DNA of 64,000 nt, from the NCBI RefSeq assembly GCF_007994135.1, contig NZ_VLKF01000001.1, positions 496,001-560,000 on the forward strand, written 5' to 3'. Every line of letters begins with the position of its first letter. Within the stretch, counting starts at the first letter, position 1. The DNA is from Modestobacter roseus (GTDB lineage: Bacteria > Actinomycetota > Actinomycetes > Mycobacteriales > Geodermatophilaceae). Positions 38,009-45,985 of this stretch are shown in pieces. Below the pieces are notes generated by a model. The model saw only the letters and a list, made by a program, of their open reading frames with translations, was not told where the DNA came from and searched no databases. Made by a program: the position numbers and the translations under genes.

Positions 38009-39763
38009 ATGCGCCCCGCCGCCGCCGTCCCGTCCGCCGCCTTCGCCCTGGTCCTGCTGGCCGGGTGCACCAGCGGGGAGTCCTCCGACGACCCCGCCGG
38101 CGCCCAGGCCCCGGAGGACACCGCGTCGGCCGTGACCGCGGCCCCCGACGCAACCCGGACCCTCGTCACCGACGCCGACCCGGTGGCCTCGGCCGTCTCC
38201 ACCAGCCGCGCACTGTTCCGCAGCTCACCGGTGGTCGTCCTCGCCGAGGCCGGCGACCCGGCCGCTCAGCTGCTCGGCGCCTCGGCTGCGGTGGGGCTGG
38301 GCGTGCCCCTGCTGCTCGACGACGGGTCGGCTGCCGACGACGTCCTCGACCCGGAGCTGGACCGGCTGGGTGTGGAGACGGTGCTCGCGGTCGGCGACGC
38401 CTCGGTGGAGGGGGTCGACGACGTGCGCGCCGTCCCCGCCGACGTGGACGCCGTCGGTGAGGTGACCGGGCTGGACCTGGACACCGCCGAGCCGGTCGCC
38501 GCCGACGGCCGGGTCGCCGCGGTCGCCGCACTGGACCCGGAGTCGCCCGCCGCGCTGGAGCCGGCTCCCGAGGAGCCGCCGGCCGGGGAGTCGCCGGCCG
38601 CGGACCCCTCCGCCTCGCCGTCCGCCTCGCCGTCGGCCTCCCGGTCGTCGTCGGCGGCCTCGTCGTCGGAGGCCTCGTCGTCGGAGGCAGCGGCGACCGA
38701 GCTGCCCGACCCGTTGCCGGAGTTCGACCGCGGCGAGCCGCTGGTGGAGACCCTGGTGGTCACCAGCGGCAGCTCCGACGCCCTCGCCGGGGTCGCCACC
38801 GCGCGCGCGGCCGGGGCCGAGGTGCAGCTGATCGAGGGCACCGACCCGCGGGCCTCGTCCGAGCTGGTCGACCGGCTGGCCGCCGAGCCCACCGTCGTCG
38901 TCCTGGGCGCCGACCTCGGCGCCGAACCGGGCCTGGAGTGGAAGCTGGACACCGCAGCCACGGGCACCCAGCTGCCGGGCGGCGGCCAGCTGCTGTTCCC
39001 GGAGCACACGATGATCGCCCTCTACGGCATCCCCGGCAGCGGGGCGCTGGGCCTGCTGGGCGAGCAGGACCTGCCCGCCTCCATCGCGCGGGCGCAGCAG
39101 TACGCCGACGAGTACCGGCCGCTGGTCGACAACACCGTCGTCCCGACCTTCGAGATCATCGCCACGGTCGCCTCGGCCTCGGCCGGCCCGGACGGCAACT
39201 ACTCCGCCGAGCAGGACGTCGAGACGCTGCGCCCGTGGGTGGAGGCCGCCGGTGAGGCCGGCCTCTACGTGGTGCTGGACCTGCAGCCGGGTCGCACCGA
39301 CTTCCTCACCCAGGCCAAGCAGTACGAGCCGCTGCTGGAGCTGCCGTACGTCGGCCTGGCGCTGGACCCGGAGTGGCGGCTCGGGCCGAACGAGGTGCAC
39401 CTGGTGCAGATCGGCCAGGTCGGCATCGACGAGGTCAACCAGGTCGTCACCTGGCTGGCCGACCTGACCCGGGACAACGCGCTGCCGCAGAAGCTGCTCG
39501 TGCTGCACCAGTTCCAGGTCCGCATGATCGTCGACCGGGAGCGGCTGGACACCTCCCGGGACGAGCTGGCGATCCTGGTGCACGTCGACGGGCAGGGGTC
39601 GCAGCCGGCCAAGCAGGACACCTGGGCGGTGCTGCACCGCGACGCCCCGGAGCCGCTGTACTGGGGCTGGAAGAACTTCATCGACGAGGACGTCCCGATG
39701 ATCTCGCCGCAGGAGACCATCGAGACGGTGCAGCCGACGCCGGAACTGGTCACCTACCAGTAG
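38009..39763 (+). CDS. Large lipoprotein with cell-wall-binding-like N-terminal domain
   Basis: A 584-residue lipoprotein. The lipobox LLAGC places the lipidated Cys at 20. Residues about 55-175 (DPVASAVSTSRALF, GDPAAQLLGASAAVGLGVPLLLD, LGVETVLAVGDASVEGV) resemble cell-wall-binding repeat 2. A Pro/Ser/Ala-rich linker (about 178-236, SASPSASPSASRSSS) follows. A second copy of the same fold pattern appears near 245-320 (VTSGSSDALAGVATARAAGAEVQLIEG). The C-terminal ~250 residues look like an alpha/beta barrel (IPGSGALGLLGEQDL, GLYVVLDLQPGRTDFL, LPYVGLALDPEWRL). The role is unknown. AGGAAGAAGG precedes the ATG. Confidence 0.8.
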   Translation: MRPAAAVPSAAFALVLLAGCTSGESSDDPAGAQAPEDTASAVTAAPDATRTLVTDADPVASAVSTSRALFRSSPVVVLAEAGDPAAQLLGASAAVGLGVPLLLDDGSAADDVLDPELDRLGVETVLAVGDASVEGVDDVRAVPADVDAVGEVTGLDLDTAEPVAADGRVAAVAALDPESPAALEPAPEEPPAGESPAADPSASPSASPSASRSSSAASSSEASSSEAAATELPDPLPEFDRGEPLVETLVVTSGSSDALAGVATARAAGAEVQLIEGTDPRASSELVDRLAAEPTVVVLGADLGAEPGLEWKLDTAATGTQLPGGGQLLFPEHTMIALYGIPGSGALGLLGEQDLPASIARAQQYADEYRPLVDNTVVPTFEIIATVASASAGPDGNYSAEQDVETLRPWVEAAGEAGLYVVLDLQPGRTDFLTQAKQYEPLLELPYVGLALDPEWRLGPNEVHLVQIGQVGIDEVNQVVTWLADLTRDNALPQKLLVLHQFQVRMIVDRERLDTSRDELAILVHVDGQGSQPAKQDTWAVLHRDAPEPLYWGWKNFIDEDVPMISPQETIETVQPTPELVTYQ

Positions 39764-39774
39764 CGGCCGGCCCC

Positions 39775-39803
39775 TTGGTTCTGTCGGTGCTCCCCGGCAG
39801 GAT
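39775..39803 (+). promoter_or_regulatory. Candidate promoter of the sigma-factor gene
   Basis: TTGGTT (39775-39780) and CAGGAT (39798-39803) are separated by 17 bases, 36 bases before the sigma-factor ATG. It fits a primary-sigma promoter in part; the -35 box matches the consensus at three or four positions. Confidence 0.35.
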
Positions 39804-39839
39804 CGTCCGCGAGCGTCCGACGAGGGCAGGAGCGGTGCC

Positions 39840-40856
39840 ATGACCGGTGTGATCTCCGAGGGGACCGGTACGACCGGGGCGGTGGAGCTGGAGCCACGCC
39901 TGGCCGAGCACCGGCGCGAGCTGACCGGGTACTGCTACCGCATGCTCGGGTCGTCCTTCGACGCCGAGGACGCGGTGCAGGAGACGATGGTCCGCGCCTG
40001 GCGTTCCCTCGACCGCCTGCAGGGCGCGGGCGCGCTGCGCTCCTGGCTGTACCGGATCGCCACCAACGTCTGCCTCGACGCCCTCGACGGGCGCAAGCGG
40101 CGGGCGCTGCCGGTCGACCTGTCCGGGGGCGAGCCGAGCGCGCCGGTGGTGGCGTCGCTGGCCGGGGTGCTGCCCGACGGGGCGTGGATCCAGCCGGCGC
40201 TGGACCGCCAGGTGCTGCCGACCGGCGCCGACCCGGCGGAGCTGGCCGTCCAGCGGGAGTCGGTGAAGCTGGCGTTCGTCGCGGCGCTGCAGCACCTGCC
40301 GCCGAAGCAGCGGGCGGTGCTGATCCTGCGCGACGTGCTCCGCTGGCGGGCCGACGAGGTCGCCGGGCTGCTGGAGACGTCGGTCGCGGCCGCCAACAGC
40401 GCGCTGCAGCGCGCGCGGGCCACCCTCGCCGCCCACCGGTCGGCGGAGGACCAGCCGGCTCCGGTGGTCGCCGCCGAGCACACCGAGCTGCTGGCCCGCT
40501 ACCTCGACGCGTTCGAGCGGTACGACGTCGAGGCGCTGGTCGCGCTGCTGCACGAGGACGCGGTGATGGACATGCCGCCGTACGCCATGTGGCTGCGTGG
40601 CTCGGCCGACATCGCCACCTGGTACACCGGCCCGGGTCACGGGTGCCGGGGATCGCACGTGGTGCCGCTGGAGATGAACGGCAACCCGGCCTTCGCCCAG
40701 TGGCGGCCCAGCGGGCCCGGTGGCTCCTTCGAGCCGTGGGCGGTGCACGCGCTGGAGTTCCGCGACGGCCTCGTCGTGCGGACGACGGCGTTCCTGGGGC
40801 CGCAGCTGTTCGAGCTGTTCGGCCTCCCGCGCAACCCGCAGCCGGCCGGCCGATGA
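39840..40856 (+). CDS. ECF sigma factor of the SigG-like type with SnoaL C-terminal domain
   Basis: A 338-residue extracytoplasmic-function sigma factor. Region 2 (about 22-85) has YCYRMLGSSFDAEDAVQETMVRAWRSLD, and region 4 (about 135-195) has LQHLPPKQRAVLILRDVLRWRADEVAGLLETSVAAANSALQRAR. The C-terminal ~125 residues form a SnoaL/NTF2-like domain (YLDAFERYDVEALVALLHEDAVMDMPP) seen in SigG-like (TIGR02960) and SigJ-like factors, where it tunes activity in place of an anti-sigma factor. No anti-sigma gene is adjacent, consistent with that. The VOC and DHFR-like genes downstream may be targets. Confidence 0.9.
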   Translation: MTGVISEGTGTTGAVELEPRLAEHRRELTGYCYRMLGSSFDAEDAVQETMVRAWRSLDRLQGAGALRSWLYRIATNVCLDALDGRKRRALPVDLSGGEPSAPVVASLAGVLPDGAWIQPALDRQVLPTGADPAELAVQRESVKLAFVAALQHLPPKQRAVLILRDVLRWRADEVAGLLETSVAAANSALQRARATLAAHRSAEDQPAPVVAAEHTELLARYLDAFERYDVEALVALLHEDAVMDMPPYAMWLRGSADIATWYTGPGHGCRGSHVVPLEMNGNPAFAQWRPSGPGGSFEPWAVHALEFRDGLVVRTTAFLGPQLFELFGLPRNPQPAGR

Positions 40857-40886
40857 GTCCGGCGACCGGGAGAGGTCTGTAGGGGC

Positions 40887-41294
40887 ATGACCGCGACCCA
40901 GGAACCGATCCCGCTGCTCGCCGCCAGCGAGGCGTTCAGCGGCTTCTCCGTCGACGACCTCGACCGTGCCCGCGCCTTCTACGAGCAGGTGCTGGGCCTG
41001 CGCACGTCGCCGACCGCGATGGCCGGGGTGATGCACCTGCACCTGGCCGGTGAGCGGCACGTGCTGGTCTACGCGAAAGGCGGTGACCACACGCCGGCCA
41101 CGTACACGGTGCTGAACTTCCCGGTCGCCGACGTCGACGCGGCGGTCGCCGAGCTCGCGGCCCGCGGGGTCGAGTTCCTGCACTACGACTCCCCGCCCAC
41201 GGACGAGAGCGGGGTCATGCGTGCCGGTGGCCCGCTCATCGCCTGGTTCACCGACCCCGCCGGCAACGTGTTCTCCGTGATCGAGCAGGGCTGA
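40887..41294 (+). CDS. VOC-family (glyoxalase-like) protein
   Basis: A 135-residue vicinal-oxygen-chelate protein. It starts FSGFSVDDLDRARAFYEQVLGL and repeats the beta-alpha-beta unit near residue 72 (FPVADVDAAVAELAARGVEF), ending FTDPAGNVFSVIEQ. The set may bind a metal, but the activity (glyoxalase, resistance or dioxygenase-like) is not determinable. Its TGA shares one base with the ATG of the next gene, so the two are coupled. Confidence 0.85.
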   Translation: MTATQEPIPLLAASEAFSGFSVDDLDRARAFYEQVLGLRTSPTAMAGVMHLHLAGERHVLVYAKGGDHTPATYTVLNFPVADVDAAVAELAARGVEFLHYDSPPTDESGVMRAGGPLIAWFTDPAGNVFSVIEQG

Positions 41295-41848
41295 TGGCCC
41301 GCCTGCTCTACGCCGTCATCTGCTCGCTGGACGGCTACACGGTCGACGCGCGGGGGAGCTTCGACTGGGCGGCACCCGATGCGGAGGTGCACGCGGCGGC
41401 CAACGACCTCGAACGGCAGGTCGGTACCGCCCTGTACGGCCGGCGCATGTACGAGACGCTCGCGGTCTGGCAGACCGTCGGCGGTCCGGACGTGTCGGCC
41501 GTCGAGAACGAGTACGCCGATGCCTGGCGGGCCACCGACAAGGTCGTCTTCTCCCGGACCCTGGCGGAGGTCGGCACGCCCCGGACCCAGCTGGAGCGGG
41601 AGTTCGACCCGGAGCTGGTCCGGCAGCTGGTCGCCGTCGCGGACCGGGACGTCAGCATCGGCGGACCGGAGCTGGCCGGCCAGGCACTCCGCGCCGGGCT
41701 GGTCGACGACCTGCACCAGTTCCTGCACCCGGTCGTCGTGGGCGGCGGCACCCGGGCGCTGCCCGACGGCGTCCGGCTCGACCTGGAGCTCGTCGCCGAG
41801 CGCCGGTTCGCCGGCGGCGTCGTGCACCTGCACCACCGCCGGCGCTGA
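41294..41848 (+). CDS. Dihydrofolate reductase-family protein (RibD C-terminal-like)
   Basis: A 184-residue protein of the RibD-C/DHFR-like superfamily. It starts ARLLYAVICSLDGYTVD and has LYGRRMYETLAVWQTVGG, the NADPH-binding DVSIGGPELAGQALRAGLVDDLHQFLHPVVVGGG and a C-terminal strand pair. These actinobacterial proteins are usually annotated as dihydrofolate reductase family but are not the folate enzyme. It overlaps the VOC gene by one base; both follow the sigma factor on the same strand. Confidence 0.87.
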   Translation: MARLLYAVICSLDGYTVDARGSFDWAAPDAEVHAAANDLERQVGTALYGRRMYETLAVWQTVGGPDVSAVENEYADAWRATDKVVFSRTLAEVGTPRTQLEREFDPELVRQLVAVADRDVSIGGPELAGQALRAGLVDDLHQFLHPVVVGGGTRALPDGVRLDLELVAERRFAGGVVHLHHRRR

Positions 41849-41877
41849 ACCCCGCCGCGGGACGGCTCGAGCCGGCC

Positions 41878-42489
41878 TCAGCCGCCGGCCGGGTCGGCGT
41901 CCGCGGGCTGGGGGCGCCGGCTCGAGGTCACGAGCAGGGGGACGACGACGTCGTCGACGATCGAGTCGAGTGCTGCGTCCGTGAGGGCGCCGACGACGAG
42001 GAACTCGTGGCGGGCCAGGTCGAAGGGCAGCGACAGTGCCCTCGGCGCCAGCGGGGTCGCGCCCAGCTCGCCCCGCGTGCGGGCTCGCTCGATGCTCGGC
42101 TGGAGCAGCTCACCGACCTGCGAGAAGAGCAGGACGCGGAGTGACTCGCCCGCGGACGCATCCAGCTCCGCCATCAGGCTGAGCAGGGTCGCCCGGTTGG
42201 TCTCCCCGACCAGAGCACGCATCGTGCGCAGCAGACTCCGCAGGTCCCCGGCGAGGCTGCCGGTGTCGGGAGCCGGGATCAGGTCGCGGGAGCGGGTCGA
42301 CGTGGTGGCCGCGACGATCATCTCGGCCTTCGACGGCCAGCGCCGGTAGAGGACGGCCTTGCTCGTCCCCGCCCGTGCCGCGATCCGCTCGTAGGTCGCG
42401 CCCGCGTAGCCGTGCTCACGCACGTCGGCCAGGACCGCGTCCTCGATGGCGCGCTGGAGTTCGGCGCCACGTCGGCGAGTGGACGTCAT
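41878..42489 (-). CDS. TetR-family transcriptional regulator
   Basis: A 203-residue repressor-type protein. The N-terminal helix-turn-helix (about 12-58) reads IEDAVLADVREHGYAGATYERIAARAGTSKAVLYRRWPSKAEMI. The C-terminal ligand-binding domain is of the TetR_C type with DLRSLLRTMRALV. It is divergent from the membrane-protein gene at 42577, and the 87-base gap contains two matching operator-like sites. It probably represses itself and that gene. Confidence 0.9.
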   Translation of the reverse strand: MTSTRRRGAELQRAIEDAVLADVREHGYAGATYERIAARAGTSKAVLYRRWPSKAEMIVAATTSTRSRDLIPAPDTGSLAGDLRSLLRTMRALVGETNRATLLSLMAELDASAGESLRVLLFSQVGELLQPSIERARTRGELGATPLAPRALSLPFDLARHEFLVVGALTDAALDSIVDDVVVPLLVTSSRRPQPADADPAGG

Positions 42490-42498
42490 GACACACCT

Positions 42499-42521
42499 CT
42501 TAGGGAACGTTGCGTTTCTTA
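42499..42521. promoter_or_regulatory. Operator-like site 1 for the divergent TetR regulator
   Basis: On the minus strand this site reads TAAGAAACGCAACGTTCC plus flanking bases. It shares the pattern TAAGAWACGCWMCGTYYC with a second copy exactly 40 bases away and contains the partial dyad AACGTTGCGTT. It lies 10 bases before the TetR start codon, a position suited to autoregulation. Confidence 0.55.
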
Positions 42522-42538
42522 TGGCCGGGACCTACGGT

Positions 42539-42561
42539 GAGAAGAGACGGAGCGTATCTTA
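42539..42561. promoter_or_regulatory. Operator-like site 2 for the divergent TetR regulator
   Basis: The second copy of the TAAGAWACGCWMCGTYYC pattern, in the same orientation as site 1. It ends 15 bases before the membrane-protein ATG and just upstream of its TGGAGGTC ribosome-binding site, so a bound repressor would block that gene. Confidence 0.55.
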
Positions 42562-42576
42562 AATCTGGAGGTCATC

Positions 42577-43602
42577 ATGGCAACGGTCGCGACACCTGAC
42601 GGCGCCCCTCCCGGAGACAGTCTGCGGAAGTCCGGGCTGGTCGTCGTGGCACTCACCGCGCTGGCGGTCACGCTGTTGCTGGCCTTCGCCCTGCCGGCCA
42701 TCCACAGTGGCGCGCGCGGCGTACCGATCGGCGTGGTCGCGCCGGCGGGCCAGGCCGAACAGGTCGGGCAGCAGGTGCCGGGGGTCGACGTCACCACCTA
42801 CGCCGACCCGCGAGCGGCACGGGAGGCGATCCTCGACCGGGAGGTGTACGGCGCCGTCGTGATCGAGGACGACGGATCGGTGGAGACCCTGGTCGCCTCG
42901 GCCGCCAGCCCGCCGGCCGCCGCGGTGGTCGAGCAGATCGGTGCCGGAGTGGCGGCGACGACCGGTGCCGAGGCCACCGTCACCGACCTTCGTGCATTCC
43001 CCGACGACGACCCCCGTGGCGTGGGGCTGTCCGCCGGCGCACTCCCGCTGGCGCTCGGTGGCTGGATCGCCGCGGTGGTCATCCTGCTGGTGGTGCACAC
43101 GCCGGTGTTCCGCGTGCTGACCGCTCTCGGGTTCGCCGTCGTCGGCGGTTTCGCCATGACCGCGACGCTGCGCTTCGTCACCGGGACCTTCGACGACGCC
43201 TACCTGCTGACCTCCCTCGGCGCGACGCTGGGCATCGCGGCCACGTCCGTCGCGGTCCTCGGACTCCGCAGCCTGCTCGGCGGTGCCGGGATCGCCATCG
43301 CCGCGGTCGCGCTGATCCTGCTGGGCAACCCGCTGTCGGGGCTGTCCAGCGCTCCCGAGATGCTGCCCTCGCCCTGGGGTGCGATCGGCCAGCTGCTCCC
43401 ACCCGGCGCGACGGGGTCGCTGCTGCGCAGCCTCGCCTTCTTCGACGGGGCCGGGGCGCTGCAGCCGCTCGTCGTCCTGAGCTGCTGGCTGGCGGGCGGG
43501 GCCGTGCTCTACGCCATCGCGCTCCGGCGTGAGCGCGGCGACGCCGACGCCGCGGCTCCCGAGCCCGGCGACCGGACGGCGGTCGCCGGCGCCCACGGGT
43601 GA
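42577..43602 (+). CDS. Membrane protein, ABC-2/YhgE-Pip-like
   Basis: A 341-residue membrane protein. One helix lies near residues 20-42, then an extracytoplasmic domain (about 45-145: VPIGVVAPAGQAEQVGQQVPG, YADPRAAREAILDREVYGAVVIEDDG), then about five helices in the C-terminal half. This is the layout of ABC-2 permease-like and YhgE/Pip-like proteins. No ATPase gene is adjacent. Under control of the divergent TetR, an efflux role is plausible but unproven. Confidence 0.75.
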   Translation: MATVATPDGAPPGDSLRKSGLVVVALTALAVTLLLAFALPAIHSGARGVPIGVVAPAGQAEQVGQQVPGVDVTTYADPRAAREAILDREVYGAVVIEDDGSVETLVASAASPPAAAVVEQIGAGVAATTGAEATVTDLRAFPDDDPRGVGLSAGALPLALGGWIAAVVILLVVHTPVFRVLTALGFAVVGGFAMTATLRFVTGTFDDAYLLTSLGATLGIAATSVAVLGLRSLLGGAGIAIAAVALILLGNPLSGLSSAPEMLPSPWGAIGQLLPPGATGSLLRSLAFFDGAGALQPLVVLSCWLAGGAVLYAIALRRERGDADAAAPEPGDRTAVAGAHG

Positions 43603-43681
43603 CGTCCGGCGGCCCGGTCGACGCGCGGGATGCCGGCGCCTCGCCGGGACGTGCGGACAGCCGTGCGAGCTCCCGGCCACG

Positions 43682-43735
43682 TGGAGCGGGTGACCGGGAT
43701 CGAACCGGCATGGCCAGCTTGGAAGGCTGGGGCTC
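43682..43735 (-). pseudogene. 3' fragment of a tRNA-Gly(TCC) gene (probable attachment-site scar)
   Basis: On the minus strand the sequence gives the end of the D-arm (GAGC), the anticodon arm CCAGC-CTTCCAA-GCTGG with anticodon TCC, the T-arm GCCGG-TTCGATC-CCGGT, the 3' acceptor strand CACCCGC, discriminator T and an encoded CCA. The 5' acceptor strand and most of the D-arm are absent; upstream sequence (CAGTGGGGATGA) does not pair. A cleanly truncated tRNA 3' end like this is the usual remnant left by integration of a mobile element into a tRNA gene. Confidence 0.85.
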
Positions 43736-43929
43736 TTCATCCCCACTGTGGCTGGTCTGTGGAGAGTCAACCGAATGTCGTGCCTTCCACGTGCCTCAGC
43801 GCTGGTCCGAAGACCGGGGCGCTTCCTCGGGCCGGTCGGCGGCCCTGCCGGGCGGGCGGCTCGCGAAGGGCGTACTGCCCACCCCTGCGGACACCGGACG
43901 CTTCGGTCTGCCATGACCCCGTCCGCGGT

Positions 43930-44100
43930 GATCGGACCCTCGCTGAGGACGCGCTCGCCGGCGCCTTCGAGGAAGGACTGCGTCGCTGGCCGGAGCCCGG
44001 CGTGCCCGAGAAGCCCGAGGGCTGGTTGCCCACCGCGGCCAGGAATCGGCAACTCGACGTCTGGAAGTCCGCGGCGTGGACGGCGGCACCGCTCGAGGAA
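43930..44100 (+). pseudogene. Fragment of an ECF sigma-factor gene
   Basis: One frame reads LAEDALAGAFEEGLRRWPEP, then GVPEKPEGWLPTAARNRQLD and VWK. This matches region 2 of SigJ/YlaC-like ECF factors (pattern LAEDAVQEAFxxALxRWPxxGVPxNPxAWLxTxARxRAID). The rest of region 2, region 4 and the start are missing, so this is debris. It lies just inside the tRNA-Gly scar and merges into the convergent 6-phosphogluconate dehydrogenase end. The remaining ~350 bases of this gap hold no recognisable gene. Confidence 0.6.
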
Positions 44101-44149
44101 GGCCGGCTCGTCCAGCTCGGGTCGGGTCGGGAAGCAGTCACTGACCGCG

Positions 44150-45601
44150 TCAATCGCCGACCGGTACCTCGCTGCGGTCACCGGACCACAGGACGTGGAA
44201 GGCGCCCGCGCTGTCGATGCGTCGGTAGGTGTGCGCACCGAAGAAATCGCGCTGCCCCTGGATCAGCGCAGCCGGTAGCCGCTCGGATGCGAGCGAGTCG
44301 AAGTAGGCCAGCGCGGAGGAGAAGCCGGGCGCCGGCACCCCGGACAACGCTGCGGTGGCAACGACCCGGCGCCATGCCTGCGCGCCTCGAGTGACTGCGT
44401 CGGCGAAGTAGTCGTCGGCCAGCAGGGTCGCCAGCTGCGGGTCCCGGGCGTAGGCCTCGACGATCCGGTCGAGGAACCGGGCGCGGATGATGCAGCCGCC
44501 GCGCCAGATCCTGGCCACCGCGCCCAGGTCGATGTCCCACCCGTACTCGCGGGCGCCAGCGACGATCAGGTCGAACCCCTGCGCGTAGGCGACCACCTTG
44601 GAGGCGTAGAGCGCGGCCCGTACGTCGTCCTCAAAACCGTCGTAGGACGGCTGCACCTCCGGCCGCTCCGACATCGCCGTCTGGACGGCGGCTCGCTGTG
44701 CCGGCCTGCTGGACACCGCGCGGGCGAAGACCGCCTCGCCGATGCCCGAGACCGGCACCCCGAGGCCAAGGGCGTTCTGCACGGTCCACACGCCGGTGCC
44801 CTTGGACCCGGCCTGGTCGACGACCACGTCGACCAGCGGTCCACCAGTACGGGCGTCGGTCTGCCGGAGCACCTCCGCGGTGATCTGTATCAGGTAGGAC
44901 TCCAGGTCGCCGGCGTTCCAGGTGGCGAACACGTCCGCGATCGCTGGCACGTCGTGCCCGCCCACCCGGCGTAGGAGGTCGTAGGACTCCGCGATCAGCT
45001 GCATGTCGGCGTACTCGATGCCGTTGTGCACCATCTTCACGAAGTGGCCGGCGCCGTCGGTGCCCACGTGGGTGACGCACGGCTCGCCCTCGGCGACCGC
45101 GGCGATCGACGCCAGGATCGGCCCGAGCGTCGCGTAGGCCTCCGGGGAGCCACCGGGCATGATCGACGGGCCGTGCAGCGCGCCCTCCTCGCCGCCGGAG
45201 ATGCCCGCGCCCACGAAGTCCAGGCCGCGTTCGCGTACCGCGCGCTCGCGGCGGATCGTGTCGTGGAAGTCGGCGTTGCCGCCGTCGACGATGATGTCGC
45301 CCGGCTCGAACCGCTCGGCCAGCTGTTCGATGACCGAATCGGTGCCCCGGCCAGCCTGCACCATGATGATCGCCGTCCGCGGCCGGGCCAGCGACGCCAC
45401 GAAGTCGTCGATCGACTCCGACGGCACCAATCCCGCGTCAGGGTGCTCCGCGACCAGGGCTCGGGTGCGCCCTGGCGAGCGGTTGTAGACCGCGACGGTG
45501 TTGCCCGGTCGGCTGGCGAGATTGCGGGCCAGGTTCGAGCCCATGACGGCCATGCCCACCACGCCGATGTTCGCTCGGCCCGGCTCGGTCGCCCTGGTCA
45601 T
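44150..45601 (-). CDS. gndA: 6-phosphogluconate dehydrogenase, decarboxylating (NADP type)
   Basis: A 483-residue long-form 6PGDH. It has the NADP loop GVVGMAVMGSNLARNLA with NRSPGRTRAL after strand 2 (Arg favouring NADP), the substrate motif VGAGISGGEEGALHGPSIMPGG, the catalytic Lys in GHFVKMVHNGIEYADMQLI, and the C-terminal dimer tail HTYRRIDSAGAFHVLWSG. It converts 6-phosphogluconate to ribulose 5-phosphate and CO2. It is the first intact gene inside the tRNA-Gly scar, and the genome very probably carries another gnd elsewhere. ATG at 45601. Confidence 0.93.
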   Translation of the reverse strand: MTRATEPGRANIGVVGMAVMGSNLARNLASRPGNTVAVYNRSPGRTRALVAEHPDAGLVPSESIDDFVASLARPRTAIIMVQAGRGTDSVIEQLAERFEPGDIIVDGGNADFHDTIRRERAVRERGLDFVGAGISGGEEGALHGPSIMPGGSPEAYATLGPILASIAAVAEGEPCVTHVGTDGAGHFVKMVHNGIEYADMQLIAESYDLLRRVGGHDVPAIADVFATWNAGDLESYLIQITAEVLRQTDARTGGPLVDVVVDQAGSKGTGVWTVQNALGLGVPVSGIGEAVFARAVSSRPAQRAAVQTAMSERPEVQPSYDGFEDDVRAALYASKVVAYAQGFDLIVAGAREYGWDIDLGAVARIWRGGCIIRARFLDRIVEAYARDPQLATLLADDYFADAVTRGAQAWRRVVATAALSGVPAPGFSSALAYFDSLASERLPAALIQGQRDFFGAHTYRRIDSAGAFHVLWSGDRSEVPVGD

Positions 45602-45985
45602 GGTCGTCTCCGTTCTGCAGCGAGGCAGGTCGTCGGCTCGTCGTGGTCATCGGCTCGACGAGCCGCTTCGGGCGCGGTGGGCCGATGCCGGGGGCCGGGG
45701 TTGCGTCGGCGGGACGCTGGGGTCCCTCCGACTCCGCGGGACGTTAGGTCGTGGCTGCGCGACCTACCCGGAGTTGCCTGATGTTGGCTCCGGGTGGCCT
45801 CCGCCAGCAGTCGGGGACGTCCCGGTCCCTGCTCGCGGCGAGGACGACGCTCACGTCACCGCGGTTCGCCGACCGCAGGGAGGCAACTCGTGGCAAGGGC
45901 ACGGGCGCCGCGCTGGCCATCACTACGTTCGACCACCGGTTGTCGCTCCTAGCGATGGCTGACGTGCGGATGAGGGGACGACACA
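45602..45985. other. Gene-free stretch upstream of gndA and the SDR gene
   Basis: These 384 bases between the divergent gndA and SDR genes hold no convincing coding sequence. They must contain both promoters. The only notable sequence is CAACTCGTGGCAA at 45884, which recurs upstream of the ABC importer. GC content looks lower and codon periodicity is absent. Confidence 0.5.
45882..45896. promoter_or_regulatory. Shared motif upstream of the SDR gene
   Basis: GGCAACTCGTGGCAA lies 90 bases before the SDR start codon. The 13-mer CAACTCGTGGCAA is repeated exactly at 48391-48403 upstream of the importer operon. The outer TTGCC/GGCAA halves form a partial dyad on the two strands. Confidence 0.35.

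Noticed and set aside
43630-44394. A 254-codon plus-strand frame containing VTGIEPAWPAWKAG
   Set aside because: That phrase is the mistranslation of a tRNA T-arm and anticodon arm; the frame crosses the tRNA-Gly fragment and the sigma-factor debris and is not a gene.
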